DNA of 40,399 nucleotides from Clostridium tepidiprofundi DSM 19306 (GCF_001594005.1 NZ_LTBA01000023.1:1-40399); one strand, 5' to 3'; shown: positions 8,823-18,157, counted from the first letter of the stretch. Made by a program: numbers and translations. The notes: generated by a model not told the origin, from the sequence alone.

Positions 8823-8858
8823 AAAGCATATACTGCACAAATTTGCAATATATGCTTT
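8823..8858 (+). terminator. Terminator-like hairpin after the Dps-like gene
   Basis: A 15-base arm at 8823-8837 pairs with 8844-8858 with one mismatch (AAAGCATATA against TATATGCTTT as the main stem). The T-run is weak, so termination is inferred from position. Confidence 0.55.
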
Positions 8859-9001
8859 ATTCATTAGCTTATCAAGTCACAAAATCCATATTCTTGTTTA
8901 GACTATTATACGGTTTTAAGAGCTTTGCAAGTATATATAAACCAGACAGACAACGCTAACATTCTCACCTATTTGATTTAAAATTCTACAAGTATATATG
9001 A

Positions 9002-9619
9002 TTACTTCAAACTTAGTTTCTCCTTAGCCTCTAGTAAATCATTCAGTCTATCCTCAAGAATATACTCATCCTCTAATCCTTTATTAAGTCCTTCTCTATA
9101 TATTTTCTCAGCTTTATCAAAATCTATTAACTCTCTTTGCTTTTTTAGAATATTTGAAAGCCAATAAACATCACCCCATTTTATATAAACCCATGCATAA
9201 TCATTAAATTCCTCTGCAGCTGATTCAAAAATTTTCTCACTCGTCATTATAGAACCTATTTCAAAATATGACTCTGCCTCAGCTAACTTCATATTTAAAA
9301 TTATGAATTCATCAGAATCAGGCAATAAATTATAGAACTCCATACAATATCTTATCCTGATTTTATAGAATTCTTTATTTAAAGAAGCTGCATTTTCAAG
9401 TTCCATTTCAAAATCCTGACACCAATTCTCTAAACTTTCATATCCTTCAAATTCATCATCTATTTCTTCAATTGATGTAAATTTCTTAACATGAATAACT
9501 CTTTTTAAACTCTCCCACGCTTTCATCCAAATTGTACATGCATCCTTAACATTTTCCTCTTCTAATTTTGTGTATCCCATTTGAATGATTTCATTTATTT
9601 TTTGTAAATTCGTATCCAT
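9002..9619 (-). CDS. TPR-like helical protein
   Basis: 205 residues, acidic and entirely alpha-helical by composition. The segments 'GYTKLEEENVKDACTIWMKAW', 'AEAESYFEIGSIMTSEKIF' and 'AWVYIKWGDVYWL' have the size and the W/Y/A spacing of tetratricopeptide-like helical hairpins. Similar clostridial proteins occur next to SEC-C domain proteins, but none is here. It begins eight bases downstream of mtnA in the same direction, so it is probably the last gene of the aldolase-mtnA operon; that link does not by itself give a function. No signal peptide, membrane helix or enzymatic motif is visible. The ribosome binding site overlaps the mtnA end. Confidence 0.8.
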   Translation of the reverse strand: MDTNLQKINEIIQMGYTKLEEENVKDACTIWMKAWESLKRVIHVKKFTSIEEIDDEFEGYESLENWCQDFEMELENAASLNKEFYKIRIRYCMEFYNLLPDSDEFIILNMKLAEAESYFEIGSIMTSEKIFESAAEEFNDYAWVYIKWGDVYWLSNILKKQRELIDFDKAEKIYREGLNKGLEDEYILEDRLNDLLEAKEKLSLK

Positions 9620-9626
9620 ATCTGAT

Positions 9627-10703
9627 TTACTCCTTATCCTTCATAATTTCTTCTTTTATTTTAAAAGCTTTTGGTATTGAAAGATTATAAGGTGGTCTTA
9701 ATATTCCAACTTCTGTAATAATGCCTGTTATGTATTTATGAGGTGTAACATCAAAAGCTGGATTAAATGTATCAACATCATTAGGTGCTGTCTGCACTCC
9801 AAATAATTGCCTTACTTCATTTTTGTTTCTTTCCTCAATAGGAATTTCATCACCATCAGTAAGACTTATATCTATTGTAGAAAGTGGTGCAGCTGCATAC
9901 ACTGGAATTCCATGTTCCTTAGCAAGAACTGCAACTGAGTATGAACCTATTTTATTTGCAACATCACCATTCAATGTTATTCTATCCGCTCCAAAAATAA
10001 CCATATCTATTTTACCAAGCTTCATTGCATATCCAGCCATATTATCTGTTATAAGTGTTGTTGGTATTCCTTCTTTAACAAGTTCCCACGCAGTTAATCT
10101 TGAACCTTGAAGCAATGGTCTCGTTTCATCTGCATATACCTTTATATTCTTTCCTGAACTATGAGCATATCTTATAACACTAAGTGCTGTTCCATATCCT
10201 GCTGTTGCAAGCGCCCCAGCATTACAATGTGTAAGTATACTGGCATTCTCTAGAACAACATCATTTCCATGTTTGCCTATAGCCATGTTACATTCTATAT
10301 CTTCTTTATATATTTTATTAGCTTCTTCTAATAATTTATCCTTAATAATATCTTTTTCAAGTTCATTTAAAGTATCAAGTTTTTTCTTCATTCTGTCAAG
10401 AGCCCAAAACAAATTCACCGCAGTAGGTCTTGTAGAGGATAATTCCTTAATAGCATTATTAATGAATTTGAAATACTCTTCTTTTGTAGAAGTTTCTTTT
10501 TGTGCCTGTATAGCGGCTAATACAACACCATAAGCAGCTGATACTCCAATTGCTGGTGCGCCCCTGACGCTTAACACTTTTATAGCTTTGCATAAAGTAG
10601 AATATTCTTTACATTCAATATATTTTTCTTCTACTGGCAATTTAGTACAATCTATTAATACCAAAGTATCATCTTTCCACTCAATAGTTTTTACATTTGA
10701 CAT
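9627..10703 (-). CDS. mtnA: Methylthioribose-1-phosphate isomerase
   Basis: Isomerises 5-methylthioribose 1-phosphate (and, in some members, 5-deoxyribose 1-phosphate) to the ribulose 1-phosphate form. With the start at ATG 10703 the protein has 358 residues; the frame extends to a GTG at 10712 that overlaps the GAGGTGG ribosome binding site and is rejected. Catalytic Cys160 (ILTHCNAGALAT) and Asp240 (FGADRITLNGDV) are both present, as are SVRGAPAIGV and DETRPLLQGSRLTAWEL. The eIF2B-alpha-related fold gives a cytosolic enzyme. The gene lies between a class II aldolase gene and a TPR-like gene, all on the minus strand, which points to salvage of SAM by-products without the oxygen-dependent steps. 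Confidence 0.95.
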   Translation of the reverse strand: MSNVKTIEWKDDTLVLIDCTKLPVEEKYIECKEYSTLCKAIKVLSVRGAPAIGVSAAYGVVLAAIQAQKETSTKEEYFKFINNAIKELSSTRPTAVNLFWALDRMKKKLDTLNELEKDIIKDKLLEEANKIYKEDIECNMAIGKHGNDVVLENASILTHCNAGALATAGYGTALSVIRYAHSSGKNIKVYADETRPLLQGSRLTAWELVKEGIPTTLITDNMAGYAMKLGKIDMVIFGADRITLNGDVANKIGSYSVAVLAKEHGIPVYAAAPLSTIDISLTDGDEIPIEERNKNEVRQLFGVQTAPNDVDTFNPAFDVTPHKYITGIITEVGILRPPYNLSIPKAFKIKEEIMKDKE

Positions 10704-10733
10704 ATTTACCACCTCAAAATATTTTAGATTTTA

Positions 10734-10794
10734 CTTAGACATTTGAAAGAAAATAACAAGTCAAGTATGTTATTTATTTTTTGAAAACGCCTTA
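10734..10794. repeat. Terminal-inverted-repeat element, family B, short copy 3
   Basis: About 61 bp: left end 'cttagacatttgaaagaaaataacaag', right end 'ttttttgaaaacgcctta'. It lies between the aldolase and mtnA genes, and its right end supplies the last codons of the aldolase frame. Confidence 0.65.
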
Positions 10795-11429
10795 CTATAA
10801 CTATTTAAATAGAAATCCCTCATGTAGTCAACATCCTCTTTAGGCAATTCTACTACACCCCCAAGAATATTTGCAAATATAACCTCTTTTGCTGACTTTT
10901 CAACTATCTGTGCTGTTTTTAAAGCTTCCTTCAAGTTTCTTCCCGCTGCTAGACATCCATGATTGGCAAGTACTGCTGCCATTCTTCCTTCTAGTGCTTT
11001 AACTACAGCTTCCCCAAGTTCACTAGAGCCTGGAAGAAAATATTCATTTACTCTCACATCCCCCCCAACAATTTGAACCATATCCTCCGCTGCAGCAGGA
11101 ATAGGTTTTCTTGCAAGTGCAAATGCAGTAACATATTGACTATGTGTATGAACTATCGCATTTATATCATTTCTATTTTTATAAATAATTGAATGCATCG
11201 GAAATTCAATTGAAGGCTTTTTATTACCATCAATTATGTTTCCCTCAAAATCCATAATAACTATATCATTTGGTTGTATTTCTTTATAATCAACTCCACT
11301 AGGTGTTATCGCCATGTAATTTTCCCCTGGAATTCTTGCACTTATATTTCCCCAAGTTCCAACTGTCATATTACTATTTATCATATTTATGCCTGTTTCA
11401 ATAACTTGTTTTCTTATATCTAAATACAT
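10770..11429 (-). CDS. Class II aldolase/adducin-family sugar-phosphate aldolase
   Basis: Zinc-dependent aldolase of the FucA/MtnB superfamily. The active-site set is intact: Glu75 (PSIEFPMH), His94 and His96 (IVHTHSQY), and His157 (LANHGC). TWGNISAR and ITPSGVDY bind the phosphate. The length (219) is normal. Because mtnA follows directly, the likely substrate is 5-methylthioribulose 1-phosphate or 5-deoxyribulose 1-phosphate, giving dihydroxyacetone phosphate and an aldehyde (DHAP shunt). L-fuculose-phosphate aldolase is the alternative, but no fuc genes are near. The last seven residues (KAFSKNK) are encoded by the end of a family B repeat, so the natural C-terminus may have been replaced. 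Confidence 0.88.
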   Translation of the reverse strand: MYLDIRKQVIETGINMINSNMTVGTWGNISARIPGENYMAITPSGVDYKEIQPNDIVIMDFEGNIIDGNKKPSIEFPMHSIIYKNRNDINAIVHTHSQYVTAFALARKPIPAAAEDMVQIVGGDVRVNEYFLPGSSELGEAVVKALEGRMAAVLANHGCLAAGRNLKEALKTAQIVEKSAKEVIFANILGGVVELPKEDVDYMRDFYLNSYSKAFSKNK

Positions 11430-11475
11430 TTTATATTCATCCTTTCATGCTTTACATTTACTTAGGCTCATTCAA

Positions 11476-11545
11476 GTGAACTCGTTTTGCTAAAGCAAAA
11501 CATCGAGACTTCAGGTGGAGGCTCTACTCCACCTGAAGCAAAAGC
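11476..11545 (+). repeat. Three-hairpin repeat, family A, copy 2 (partial)
   Basis: Contains the GTTTTGCTAAAGCAAAAC hairpin and the long TTCAGGTGGAG...CTCCACCTGAA stem. The third hairpin of the full copies is missing. Confidence 0.75.
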
Positions 11546-11604
11546 AAGCATATATCTACTTATATGATACCATAAATTCACATTATTAATATATAATTTG
11601 CTAT

Positions 11605-11641
11605 AAAAAATTAAAGGCTTCTGCCCTATAGACAGAAACCT
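11605..11641 (-). terminator. Terminator of the degV gene
   Basis: On the minus strand AGGTTTCTG (11641-11633) pairs with CAGAAGCCT (11623-11615), followed by a T-rich run (11614-11605). It lies 18 bases beyond the degV stop codon. Confidence 0.75.
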
Positions 11642-11658
11642 CTAAAATATTCATTACA

Positions 11659-12525
11659 TCACTCTAAACATAAATCGCTTTGCGTAGTATAAGCAATTCC
11701 AAGAGCTCCAGGCCCAACATGAAGTCCAACAATAGGACCTATGTCGCATATTTCAACTGATCTACCAATCTTTTTTTCAATAATTTTTGCAAACTTTATA
11801 GCTTCATCTTCATCATTTATGTGGTGTACTATTATATCATTTAAACCATGCTCTTTAACATCATTAAGCATTATATCAATTATTGCCATAAGAGCTTTCT
11901 TCTTTGTTCTAACCTTAGATAATATAGCAACTTTTCCTTTTGAATAAGTAAGTATTGGCTTTATTTGCATTATCTTTCCTATTAAAGCCTGTGCTTCTCC
12001 TATCCTTCCCCCTCTTTTTAAGTACTCCAATGTATCAGGAATAAATATAAATCTACTTCTCTTCAAAACCGTTTTTGCTGAATTTACGACTTCCTCCATA
12101 CTATTTCCTGACTTAGCTGCTTTTGCTGCTGATAAAACAGCATACCCAAGCTGCATACATATAGTCTTGGAATCAATCACCTCAATTTCTGCATGTGGGT
12201 AATTTTCTAATATCATATCCTTCACCAAAAGAGCTGATTGATACGTTCCACTCACCCCAGAAGATATAAAAACAGCTACAATTTTATTTCCATTTTTAAT
12301 TTCTTTTTCAAAAATATTATAGAGTTCCTCTATTGATGGTTGAGATGAAGTTGGCATAGTCGTGCTATTTTTAAGTTTATTATAGAAGTAATCATTATCA
12401 ACTTCCAACTCTTTAAATGTTTCATCTTCAAATATTACACTCAATGAAATCACAGTTATATCAAATAATTCCCAAAACTCTTTCGGAATATACGAGGTGC
12501 TATCTGTAATAATTTTAATTCCCAT
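11659..12525 (-). CDS. DegV-family fatty-acid-binding protein
   Basis: DegV/FakB-like protein that binds a fatty acid and, in Firmicutes, presents it to the FakA kinase for phosphorylation and phospholipid synthesis. Landmarks are IITDSTSYIP at the N-terminus, TTMPTSSQPS (about 56-65), FISSGVSGTYQSA, EVIDSKT and, near the C-terminus, 'IGPIVGLHVGPGALGI'. With ATG 12525 the protein has 288 residues, normal for the family. The frame continues to an upstream TTG at 12546, but the AAGGTGG at 12540-12534 lies inside that extension and sets the ATG. It is followed by its own terminator. Which fatty acid is bound cannot be read from the sequence. Confidence 0.92.
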   Translation of the reverse strand: MGIKIITDSTSYIPKEFWELFDITVISLSVIFEDETFKELEVDNDYFYNKLKNSTTMPTSSQPSIEELYNIFEKEIKNGNKIVAVFISSGVSGTYQSALLVKDMILENYPHAEIEVIDSKTICMQLGYAVLSAAKAAKSGNSMEEVVNSAKTVLKRSRFIFIPDTLEYLKRGGRIGEAQALIGKIMQIKPILTYSKGKVAILSKVRTKKKALMAIIDIMLNDVKEHGLNDIIVHHINDEDEAIKFAKIIEKKIGRSVEICDIGPIVGLHVGPGALGIAYTTQSDLCLE

Positions 12526-12774
12526 TAAATTTTCCACCTTTATCAATTTTATAAGACTCCCTCAACTTACTTTTGTCCAAACCGTTAATATAATGTAATA
12601 TAGTTATTAAAACTATGTATTATCTTGTATATATTCTACTACTTTTTAATCAATTTATCAACAAATTTTTCTATTTATTGAATATAATTTATTATACTGG
12701 TATACTAGTAGTATATAAAATTAAATATTGAAAATATTTTAAATATTATAAACTTTTAAAAGTGGGGTGATATC

Positions 12775-13119
12775 ATGCAAATGCTTATATTCGTTTTAAA
12801 TAATATTAATTATCTAGAAGAAATAATGAACGAATTTACAAAATCAGGTATAAAAGGAGCAACAATAATTGATAGTACGGGTATGGCTAAGGTATTAAAT
12901 CATTTTTCCTCAGGTGAAGTTCCAATATTCGGCTCATTAAAAATGCTTATGAATGAAAAGCGTCCTTTTAATAAAACAATATTTACAGTAATAAAGGATT
13001 CACAAGTTCAAACTGCTGTAAGTGCCATAGAGCGTATTGTAGGAGATTTGTCCAAGCCAGATGTTGGTATTGTATTTACCATACCGGTTAACTTTGTCGA
13101 AGGAATCGTAAAAGAATAG
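12775..13119 (+). CDS. PII-like signalling protein linked to an antiporter
   Basis: 114-residue protein with the ferredoxin-like beta-alpha-beta layout of the PII superfamily: MLIFVLNNINYLEEIMNEF as the first strand and helix, GIKGATIIDSTGM as the second strand, then a short T-loop-like region (FSSGEVPIFGSLKML), and KTIFTVIKDSQVQTAVSAIE. It lacks the GlnB/GlnK signature with the uridylylated Tyr. It lies 34 bases upstream of a cation:proton antiporter gene in the same direction, so I infer it is a cytosolic nucleotide sensor that regulates the antiporter. The ligand is unknown. Start ATG after GTGGGGTG. The pairing of PII-like proteins with CPA2 transporters is known from genome contexts, but few are characterised. 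Confidence 0.85.
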   Translation: MQMLIFVLNNINYLEEIMNEFTKSGIKGATIIDSTGMAKVLNHFSSGEVPIFGSLKMLMNEKRPFNKTIFTVIKDSQVQTAVSAIERIVGDLSKPDVGIVFTIPVNFVEGIVKE

Positions 13120-13153
13120 TTCAAAATATATTTAGAGAAGGAAGGCTTCATAG

Positions 13154-14359
13154 ATGCATATTTTGTTTTACACTGGAATGATTCTTATCTCTGGGCTTAT
13201 TATGGGTAAACTCGTATCCTACATTAAACTTCCAGAGGTTACTGGTTATTTATTAGCAGGTGTTCTCATCGGTCCAAGCATTCTAGGTATAGTACCCGTA
13301 GAAGCTGCTGAAAAATTAAATGTAATTTCTGAAATGGCATTAGGTTTAATTGCTTATAGCATAGGAAGCGAATTCAACTTTAGCCATATGAAAAAGATAG
13401 GTAAAGGCATATTGTTAATAACTGTACTTGAATCTTTAAGTGCTGTTATTCTTGTAGATTTAGCTATGATTTTTATTTTTAAGGAAAAGCTTTTTTTTAG
13501 CATATCACTTGGTGCTATAGCCGCTGCAACTGCTCCAGCTGCTACTCTAATGGTAATAAGGCAATATAAAGCTAAAGGTCCTTTGGTTAATACGCTACTT
13601 CCAATAGTTGCTATGGATGATGCTGTTGGTATTATCATTTTTGGTATTTCAATGGCAATAACAAAATCATTAGTATCCGTAGATGTTAAACTCCCTATGG
13701 GTAAAATGATATTATTACCCTTTGGTGAAATTTTTCTTGCCTTTGTTGTTGGCATATGCATAGGTATAATTTTGTCAATAGTTGCAAATAGGGCAAATGG
13801 CGAAGATCAATTATTGACTATTGCACTTGCAGTTATTTTTGCTGCAATTGGATTATCGGTTGAATTAAATATTTCAGCATTACTTGTGTGTATGTGCATT
13901 GGAGCTACTGTTACAAATGTAGTACCTAACAATAAAAGATTATTATCAATTGTTGATAGATTTACTCCTCCAGTTTTTGCAGTATTTTTTACGCTTGCAG
14001 GTATAGAGCTCAATATATCAATATTAAAAGATGTTGGAATTATAGGAATTGCATATATGCTTCTTAGAGTTTTAGGTAAAATGCTAGGTGCTTCATTAGG
14101 AGCAAAAATTATAAATTCACCTAAAACAGTACAAAAGTATTTAGGCTTTACATTAATTCCTCAAGCAGGTGTCGCAATAGGACTGGCAATGATTGCAGAA
14201 ACAGAATTGCCTTCCCCATATGGTGCAAAAATAAGAACAATTATTTTATCAGCCACTGTAATTTATGAACTTATAGGTCCTTTAATGACTAAAATTGCAG
14301 TATTTAGGGCCGGAGAAGTACCTTTAAGCAATTCCCCAAAATCAAATATAAATTGCTAA
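13154..14359 (+). CDS. Cation:proton antiporter (CPA2 family)
   Basis: Integral membrane protein of 401 residues with about 11-12 hydrophobic segments, opening with ILISGLIMGKLVSYIKLPEVTGY and LAGVLIGPSILGIV, the hallmark of Kef/NapA-type antiporters. The paired residues of the discontinuous helices appear in 'IVAMDDAVGIIIFGI' (two Asp), which suggests electrogenic Na+/H+ exchange. There is no C-terminal RCK/TrkA-N nucleotide-binding domain, unlike KefB/C; the PII-like protein encoded just upstream may take over that regulatory role. AGAAGGAAGG ribosome binding site. Terminator directly after the gene. Confidence 0.92.
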   Translation: MHILFYTGMILISGLIMGKLVSYIKLPEVTGYLLAGVLIGPSILGIVPVEAAEKLNVISEMALGLIAYSIGSEFNFSHMKKIGKGILLITVLESLSAVILVDLAMIFIFKEKLFFSISLGAIAAATAPAATLMVIRQYKAKGPLVNTLLPIVAMDDAVGIIIFGISMAITKSLVSVDVKLPMGKMILLPFGEIFLAFVVGICIGIILSIVANRANGEDQLLTIALAVIFAAIGLSVELNISALLVCMCIGATVTNVVPNNKRLLSIVDRFTPPVFAVFFTLAGIELNISILKDVGIIGIAYMLLRVLGKMLGASLGAKIINSPKTVQKYLGFTLIPQAGVAIGLAMIAETELPSPYGAKIRTIILSATVIYELIGPLMTKIAVFRAGEVPLSNSPKSNINC

Positions 14360-14374
14360 ATTAAAACATATTTT

Positions 14375-14403
14375 AAGAGCACCTTCTATATGAAGATGCT
14401 CTT
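14375..14403 (+). terminator. Terminator after the PII-antiporter operon
   Basis: AAGAGCACCTTC (14375-14386) pairs with GAAGATGCTCTT (14392-14403) with one internal mismatch, followed by a T-rich tract. It may serve the convergent arcB transcript as well. Confidence 0.75.
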
Positions 14404-14421
14404 TCTACTTTTAAGTGTTAA

Positions 14422-15420
14422 TTATTGTCCTAATGTTGCTACCATAACAGCTTTTATAGTATGCATTCTGTTTTCAGCTTCATCAAATACTATTGATGCT
14501 TCACTTTCAAACACTTCATTAGTTACTTCCATTGCATCTAATCCGAATTTTTCATGTATTTCTCTGCCTACAGCAGTATTTAAATCGTGGAAAGCTGGTA
14601 AGCAGTGCATGAACTTAGTATCTTTATTTCCTGTCATTTGCATCATTTCTTTATTAACTTGATAAGGTTTTAATAAATTTATTCTCTTTTCCCAAACTTC
14701 GTCTGGTTCACCCATTGATACCCAAACATCAGTGTAAATAACATCTACATCTTTAACACCTTCTGCTACACTATCAGTAATAGTAATTGTTCCACTTGAT
14801 TCTTTAGCAACCTCTCTGCATCTCTTTACTAATTCTTCTTCTGGGAATAATTCTTTAGGACATACACTTCTGAAATCCATTCCCATTTTAGCTGCACCAA
14901 TCATCAATGCATTACCCATGTTATTTCTTCCATCTCCAACATAAGCAAATTTAATTTCACTTAGTGGCTTATTGAAGTGTTCTCTTATAGTTAAAAAGTC
15001 TGCTAAAACCTGTGTTGGATGGTCTTCATTAGTTAATCCATTCCATACTGGTACTCCAGAATATTTTGCTAATGTTTCAACTACCTCTTGACCAAAACCT
15101 CTATACTCAATACCATCATACATTCTTCCAAGTACTCTAGCAGTATCCGCAATAGATTCTTTTTTACCTATCTGGCTTCCAGTTGGTCCTAAATATGTAA
15201 CGTGAGCACCTTGATCATGTGCTGCAACCTCGAAAGCACATCTTGTTCTTGTTGAAGCCTTTTCAAAAATCAAAGCAATATTTTTACCTTTAAGTCTTGG
15301 TTGTTCAGCACCTGCATATTTAGCTCTCTTTAAATCCCTAGCCAAGTCTAAAAAGAAATTAATTTCCTTTGATGAAAAATCCATAAGAGTTAAAAAACTT
15401 CTGTTTCTTAAATTATACAT
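14422..15420 (-). CDS. arcB: Ornithine carbamoyltransferase, catabolic
   Basis: Second enzyme of the arginine deiminase pathway: it splits citrulline with phosphate into ornithine and carbamoyl phosphate. Carbamoyl-phosphate-binding STRTR is at 56-60, HPTQ at 134-137 and the ornithine-binding HCLP at 272-275. Its 332 residues match the family. Sequence alone does not separate the anabolic (ArgF) from the catabolic (ArcB) enzyme, but the order arcC-arcA-arcB on one strand makes the catabolic role very likely. There are 209 bases between arcA and arcB, so arcB could also have its own promoter. It is convergent with the antiporter gene. Confidence 0.95.
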   Translation of the reverse strand: MYNLRNRSFLTLMDFSSKEINFFLDLARDLKRAKYAGAEQPRLKGKNIALIFEKASTRTRCAFEVAAHDQGAHVTYLGPTGSQIGKKESIADTARVLGRMYDGIEYRGFGQEVVETLAKYSGVPVWNGLTNEDHPTQVLADFLTIREHFNKPLSEIKFAYVGDGRNNMGNALMIGAAKMGMDFRSVCPKELFPEEELVKRCREVAKESSGTITITDSVAEGVKDVDVIYTDVWVSMGEPDEVWEKRINLLKPYQVNKEMMQMTGNKDTKFMHCLPAFHDLNTAVGREIHEKFGLDAMEVTNEVFESEASIVFDEAENRMHTIKAVMVATLGQ

Positions 15421-15629
15421 TCTAACTTTCCCCTCTCTTTATATTTAATAAATTTTTTCTTTTTAATATTTAAACCACACTGCACTTATTAGTATACCAG
15501 GTTATCAAAATTATTAAAACCAATAGAAAATATTTAATATACATATATTCTGTATTAACATTCACTATAAAAATATTTACATGATACATCTTTCATTGTA
15601 AGGTATATACTAAAAATCTAAATTACGCC

Positions 15630-16844
15630 CTACTTATGACAATCTTCTCTGTAGAAAGGCATAGACATACATCTTGGGCCTCCTCTACCTCTTGATAATT
15701 CAGATGAAGGTATTGCAATAACCTCAATATTATATTTATCTAGCAACTCATTTGTAACATAATTTCTCTCATATGTTATAACCTTACCTGGTGCTATTGC
15801 AAGCGTATTAGAACCATCATTCCACTGTTCTCTACCAGCAATAATTTGATCTCCTCCGCCGCAACGTATTAGAGTTATGTCCCTTTTTAAATGACTAGAT
15901 AATATTTTTTCAAGAGTACCCTCTTCTTCAACTGCCTTAACATCATTATTCTTTTCATCATACGTTAAAGCTGTAACCTTCAAGCCTCCCTCAATGCCTG
16001 GATGTACTGTGAATTTATCATAATCAATCATAGTAAATACAGTATCTAGGTGCATAAATGCCCTGCTCTTAGGTATATCAAATATCAATAAAGTATTAAA
16101 TCCTTCATTGCTCTCAAATATTTTTTTAGCAATTTTCATTGCTGCTTGCTTATCAGTTCTTTCACTTGCACCAATCGCAATAACTTCGTCTGATAATATC
16201 AATTCATCTCCGCCCTCGACACTATACTTTTCAGTCCTATCGTACCAATATTTAATGCCAGAATCTTTGTATTCAGGATGATAGTTAAAAATATACTTAC
16301 CAAATATAGTTTCTCTTTTTCTTGTTTTAGTTCTCATAGAATTCACTGATACTCCACTACCGATTGTAGCAAAAGGATCTCTAGTAAAATAAAGATTTGG
16401 CATAGGATCCATTATGAATGGATACTCATTTGAATTTTCTTTTAATCCAATTTCTTTTTTCCTAACTCCTGCCATTATTTTATCAACCATGGCTTTAGTT
16501 GGCATAGACTTAAAATACTCAATTAATACTTTAATTGTATCTTCATCTTTAATATCACATTCATATATAACTTCTTTTAAAAACTTTTCCTTAACATCAC
16601 ACTCATGTAATGCTTCACTCACCAATTTTTCAAGATATAAAACTTCAACACCATTCATTCTTAAAACATTCGCAAAATTATCGTGCTCATCTTTTGCAAC
16701 TTTTAAATAAGGAATATCATCAAAAAGCAATCTTTCAAGATAATCAGGCACAAGATTTTCTATCTCTCTTCCTGGTCTATGAAGCATTACTGTCTTAAGC
16801 TTTCCAATCTCAGAATAAACATGAATCTTTCTTTTATTTTCCAT
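15630..16844 (-). CDS. arcA: Arginine deiminase
   Basis: Hydrolyses arginine to citrulline and ammonia, the first step of arginine fermentation. The guanidino-modifying fold is shown by [46 protein letters not shown] (catalytic His), IRCGGGD and the C-terminal [14 protein letters not shown] with nucleophile Cys392. At 404 residues it is of standard length. It follows arcC by 62 bases and precedes arcB. Ammonia release can also defend against acid. The ATG start has an upstream GGGTGAG ribosome binding site. Confidence 0.97.
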   Translation of the reverse strand: MENKRKIHVYSEIGKLKTVMLHRPGREIENLVPDYLERLLFDDIPYLKVAKDEHDNFANVLRMNGVEVLYLEKLVSEALHECDVKEKFLKEVIYECDIKDEDTIKVLIEYFKSMPTKAMVDKIMAGVRKKEIGLKENSNEYPFIMDPMPNLYFTRDPFATIGSGVSVNSMRTKTRKRETIFGKYIFNYHPEYKDSGIKYWYDRTEKYSVEGGDELILSDEVIAIGASERTDKQAAMKIAKKIFESNEGFNTLLIFDIPKSRAFMHLDTVFTMIDYDKFTVHPGIEGGLKVTALTYDEKNNDVKAVEEEGTLEKILSSHLKRDITLIRCGGGDQIIAGREQWNDGSNTLAIAPGKVITYERNYVTNELLDKYNIEVIAIPSSELSRGRGGPRCMSMPFYREDCHK

Positions 16845-16906
16845 TTATACTCACCCTTTTCATATATGGCATAATTACTTGAATAGTTTCTTACCTTTAA
16901 CTGTAC

Positions 16907-17851
16907 TTATCCAATAATTTTAGTGCCTGACAAACCTTTTATTGCTTCCTTTGCCTTTGTCAATGAAGCAATAATAGCAATTTTACTAGAATCGTATTGT
17001 ACAAATTTCTTGCAAGCCTCTACCTTTGGGAGCATACTTCCAGGTGCAAATTGACCTTCTTCTATGTATTTATCAACTTCTTCTAATGTTATTTCAGAAA
17101 GTTCCTTTTGCTCTGGTGTATTAAAATTAACACATACCCTATCTACCGCTGTCAATATCACTAAAGCATCTGCATCTAGTATCTCTGCTAATTTCTCTGC
17201 AGCAAAATCCTTATCAATAACTGCTGGAACACCTTTAACAACATTTCCCTCTCTAACTACTGGAATACCTCCACCACCGCATGAGATTACTACCGCTCCA
17301 GATTCAACTAAATATTTAATTAAATCCTTTTCAATAACATCAATTGGCTTTGGTGAAGCAACTACTCTCCTGTATCCTCTTCCCGCATCTTCTTTCATAG
17401 TATATCCCTGTTCAGTTTGAAGTCTCTCAGCTTCTTCCTTACTGTAAAATGATCCTATAGGTTTTGTTGGATTTTGGAATCCTGGATCGTCTTTATCCAC
17501 AACGACTTGTGTAACTACTGTTCCAACATGTTTATCAATATTTCTCTTTTTTAACTCTTCAGTAATCGCATTTTGAAGATGATATCCTATGTATCCTTGC
17601 GAGAAAGCTCCACATACATCAAACGGAAATAATACATTCGAATTATCTGCCTTATGTGCTGCCTCAACTGATGCAACTATTTGACCAACTTGTGGTCCAT
17701 TACCATGAACTATTGAAATTCTATGTCCATCTTCAATTAAATCAACTATTGATTTAGCAGTTCTCTTACAAGTTTCTAACTGTGCTTTTGCACTCTTATC
17801 TTTTGGATCCGATTGAAGTGCATTTCCTCCTAATGCTAAGACAATCTTCAT
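16907..17851 (-). CDS. arcC: Carbamate kinase
   Basis: Final, ATP-yielding step of the arginine deiminase pathway: carbamoyl phosphate + ADP gives ATP, CO2 and NH3. The family start MKIVLALGGNAL is present, as are VHGNGPQVGQI, CGGGGIPVV and DKDFAAEKLAE. The length of 314 residues is normal. It is the first gene of the arc cluster, with a consensus promoter about 45-70 bases upstream and ArgR-like boxes beyond it. Ribosome binding site AGGAGGGG. Having arcC before arcA is a less common gene order than arcABC. Confidence 0.96.
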   Translation of the reverse strand: MKIVLALGGNALQSDPKDKSAKAQLETCKRTAKSIVDLIEDGHRISIVHGNGPQVGQIVASVEAAHKADNSNVLFPFDVCGAFSQGYIGYHLQNAITEELKKRNIDKHVGTVVTQVVVDKDDPGFQNPTKPIGSFYSKEEAERLQTEQGYTMKEDAGRGYRRVVASPKPIDVIEKDLIKYLVESGAVVISCGGGGIPVVREGNVVKGVPAVIDKDFAAEKLAEILDADALVILTAVDRVCVNFNTPEQKELSEITLEEVDKYIEEGQFAPGSMLPKVEACKKFVQYDSSKIAIIASLTKAKEAIKGLSGTKIIG

Positions 17852-17894
17852 AATTAACCCCTCCTAATTTATTTCCAATATACATTACGCCTTA

Positions 17895-17923
17895 ATGATA
17901 TATTTAAATAAAATAAGTGTCAA
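17895..17923 (-). promoter_or_regulatory. Promoter of the arc operon
   Basis: On the minus strand TTGACA (17923-17918), a 17-base spacer and TATCAT (17900-17895). The expected start point is near 17888, giving a leader of about 37 bases before arcC. Confidence 0.75.
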
Positions 17924-17944
17924 CTGCTCCATTTTTAAAGAAAT

Positions 17945-17958
17945 TGCATATATATTCA
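17945..17958. promoter_or_regulatory. ArgR/AhrC-like box upstream of the arc promoter
   Basis: Reads TGAATATATATGCA on the minus strand, one mismatch from the ARG-box core TGAATWWWWATTCA, centred about 63 bases before the inferred arcC start point. That is a normal activator distance. Confidence 0.5.
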
Positions 17959-18094
17959 TCAATTTTGAAATCGTTAAAATAGTTTTCTAAAAAACTACAC
18001 TCTAAAATTTTATATGCCCCTCATAAATTCATGTTTTATTATTTTTCAATAACATAAAAGAATTTTTACTCTCAACATTTAAAGTAAACAATAA

Positions 18095-18110
18095 TGCATA
18101 AATATATGCA
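18095..18110. promoter_or_regulatory. Second ArgR-like palindrome
   Basis: TGCATAAATATATGCA, a 6-bp inverted repeat around four A/T bases, followed by 'aatgaataaaa'. It lies between the divergent arc and hesB-like promoters and could act on either. Confidence 0.4.
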
Positions 18111-18157
18111 ATCAATGAATAAAATTTTTTTAATTTTTTGAATTTACTTAATCACAA

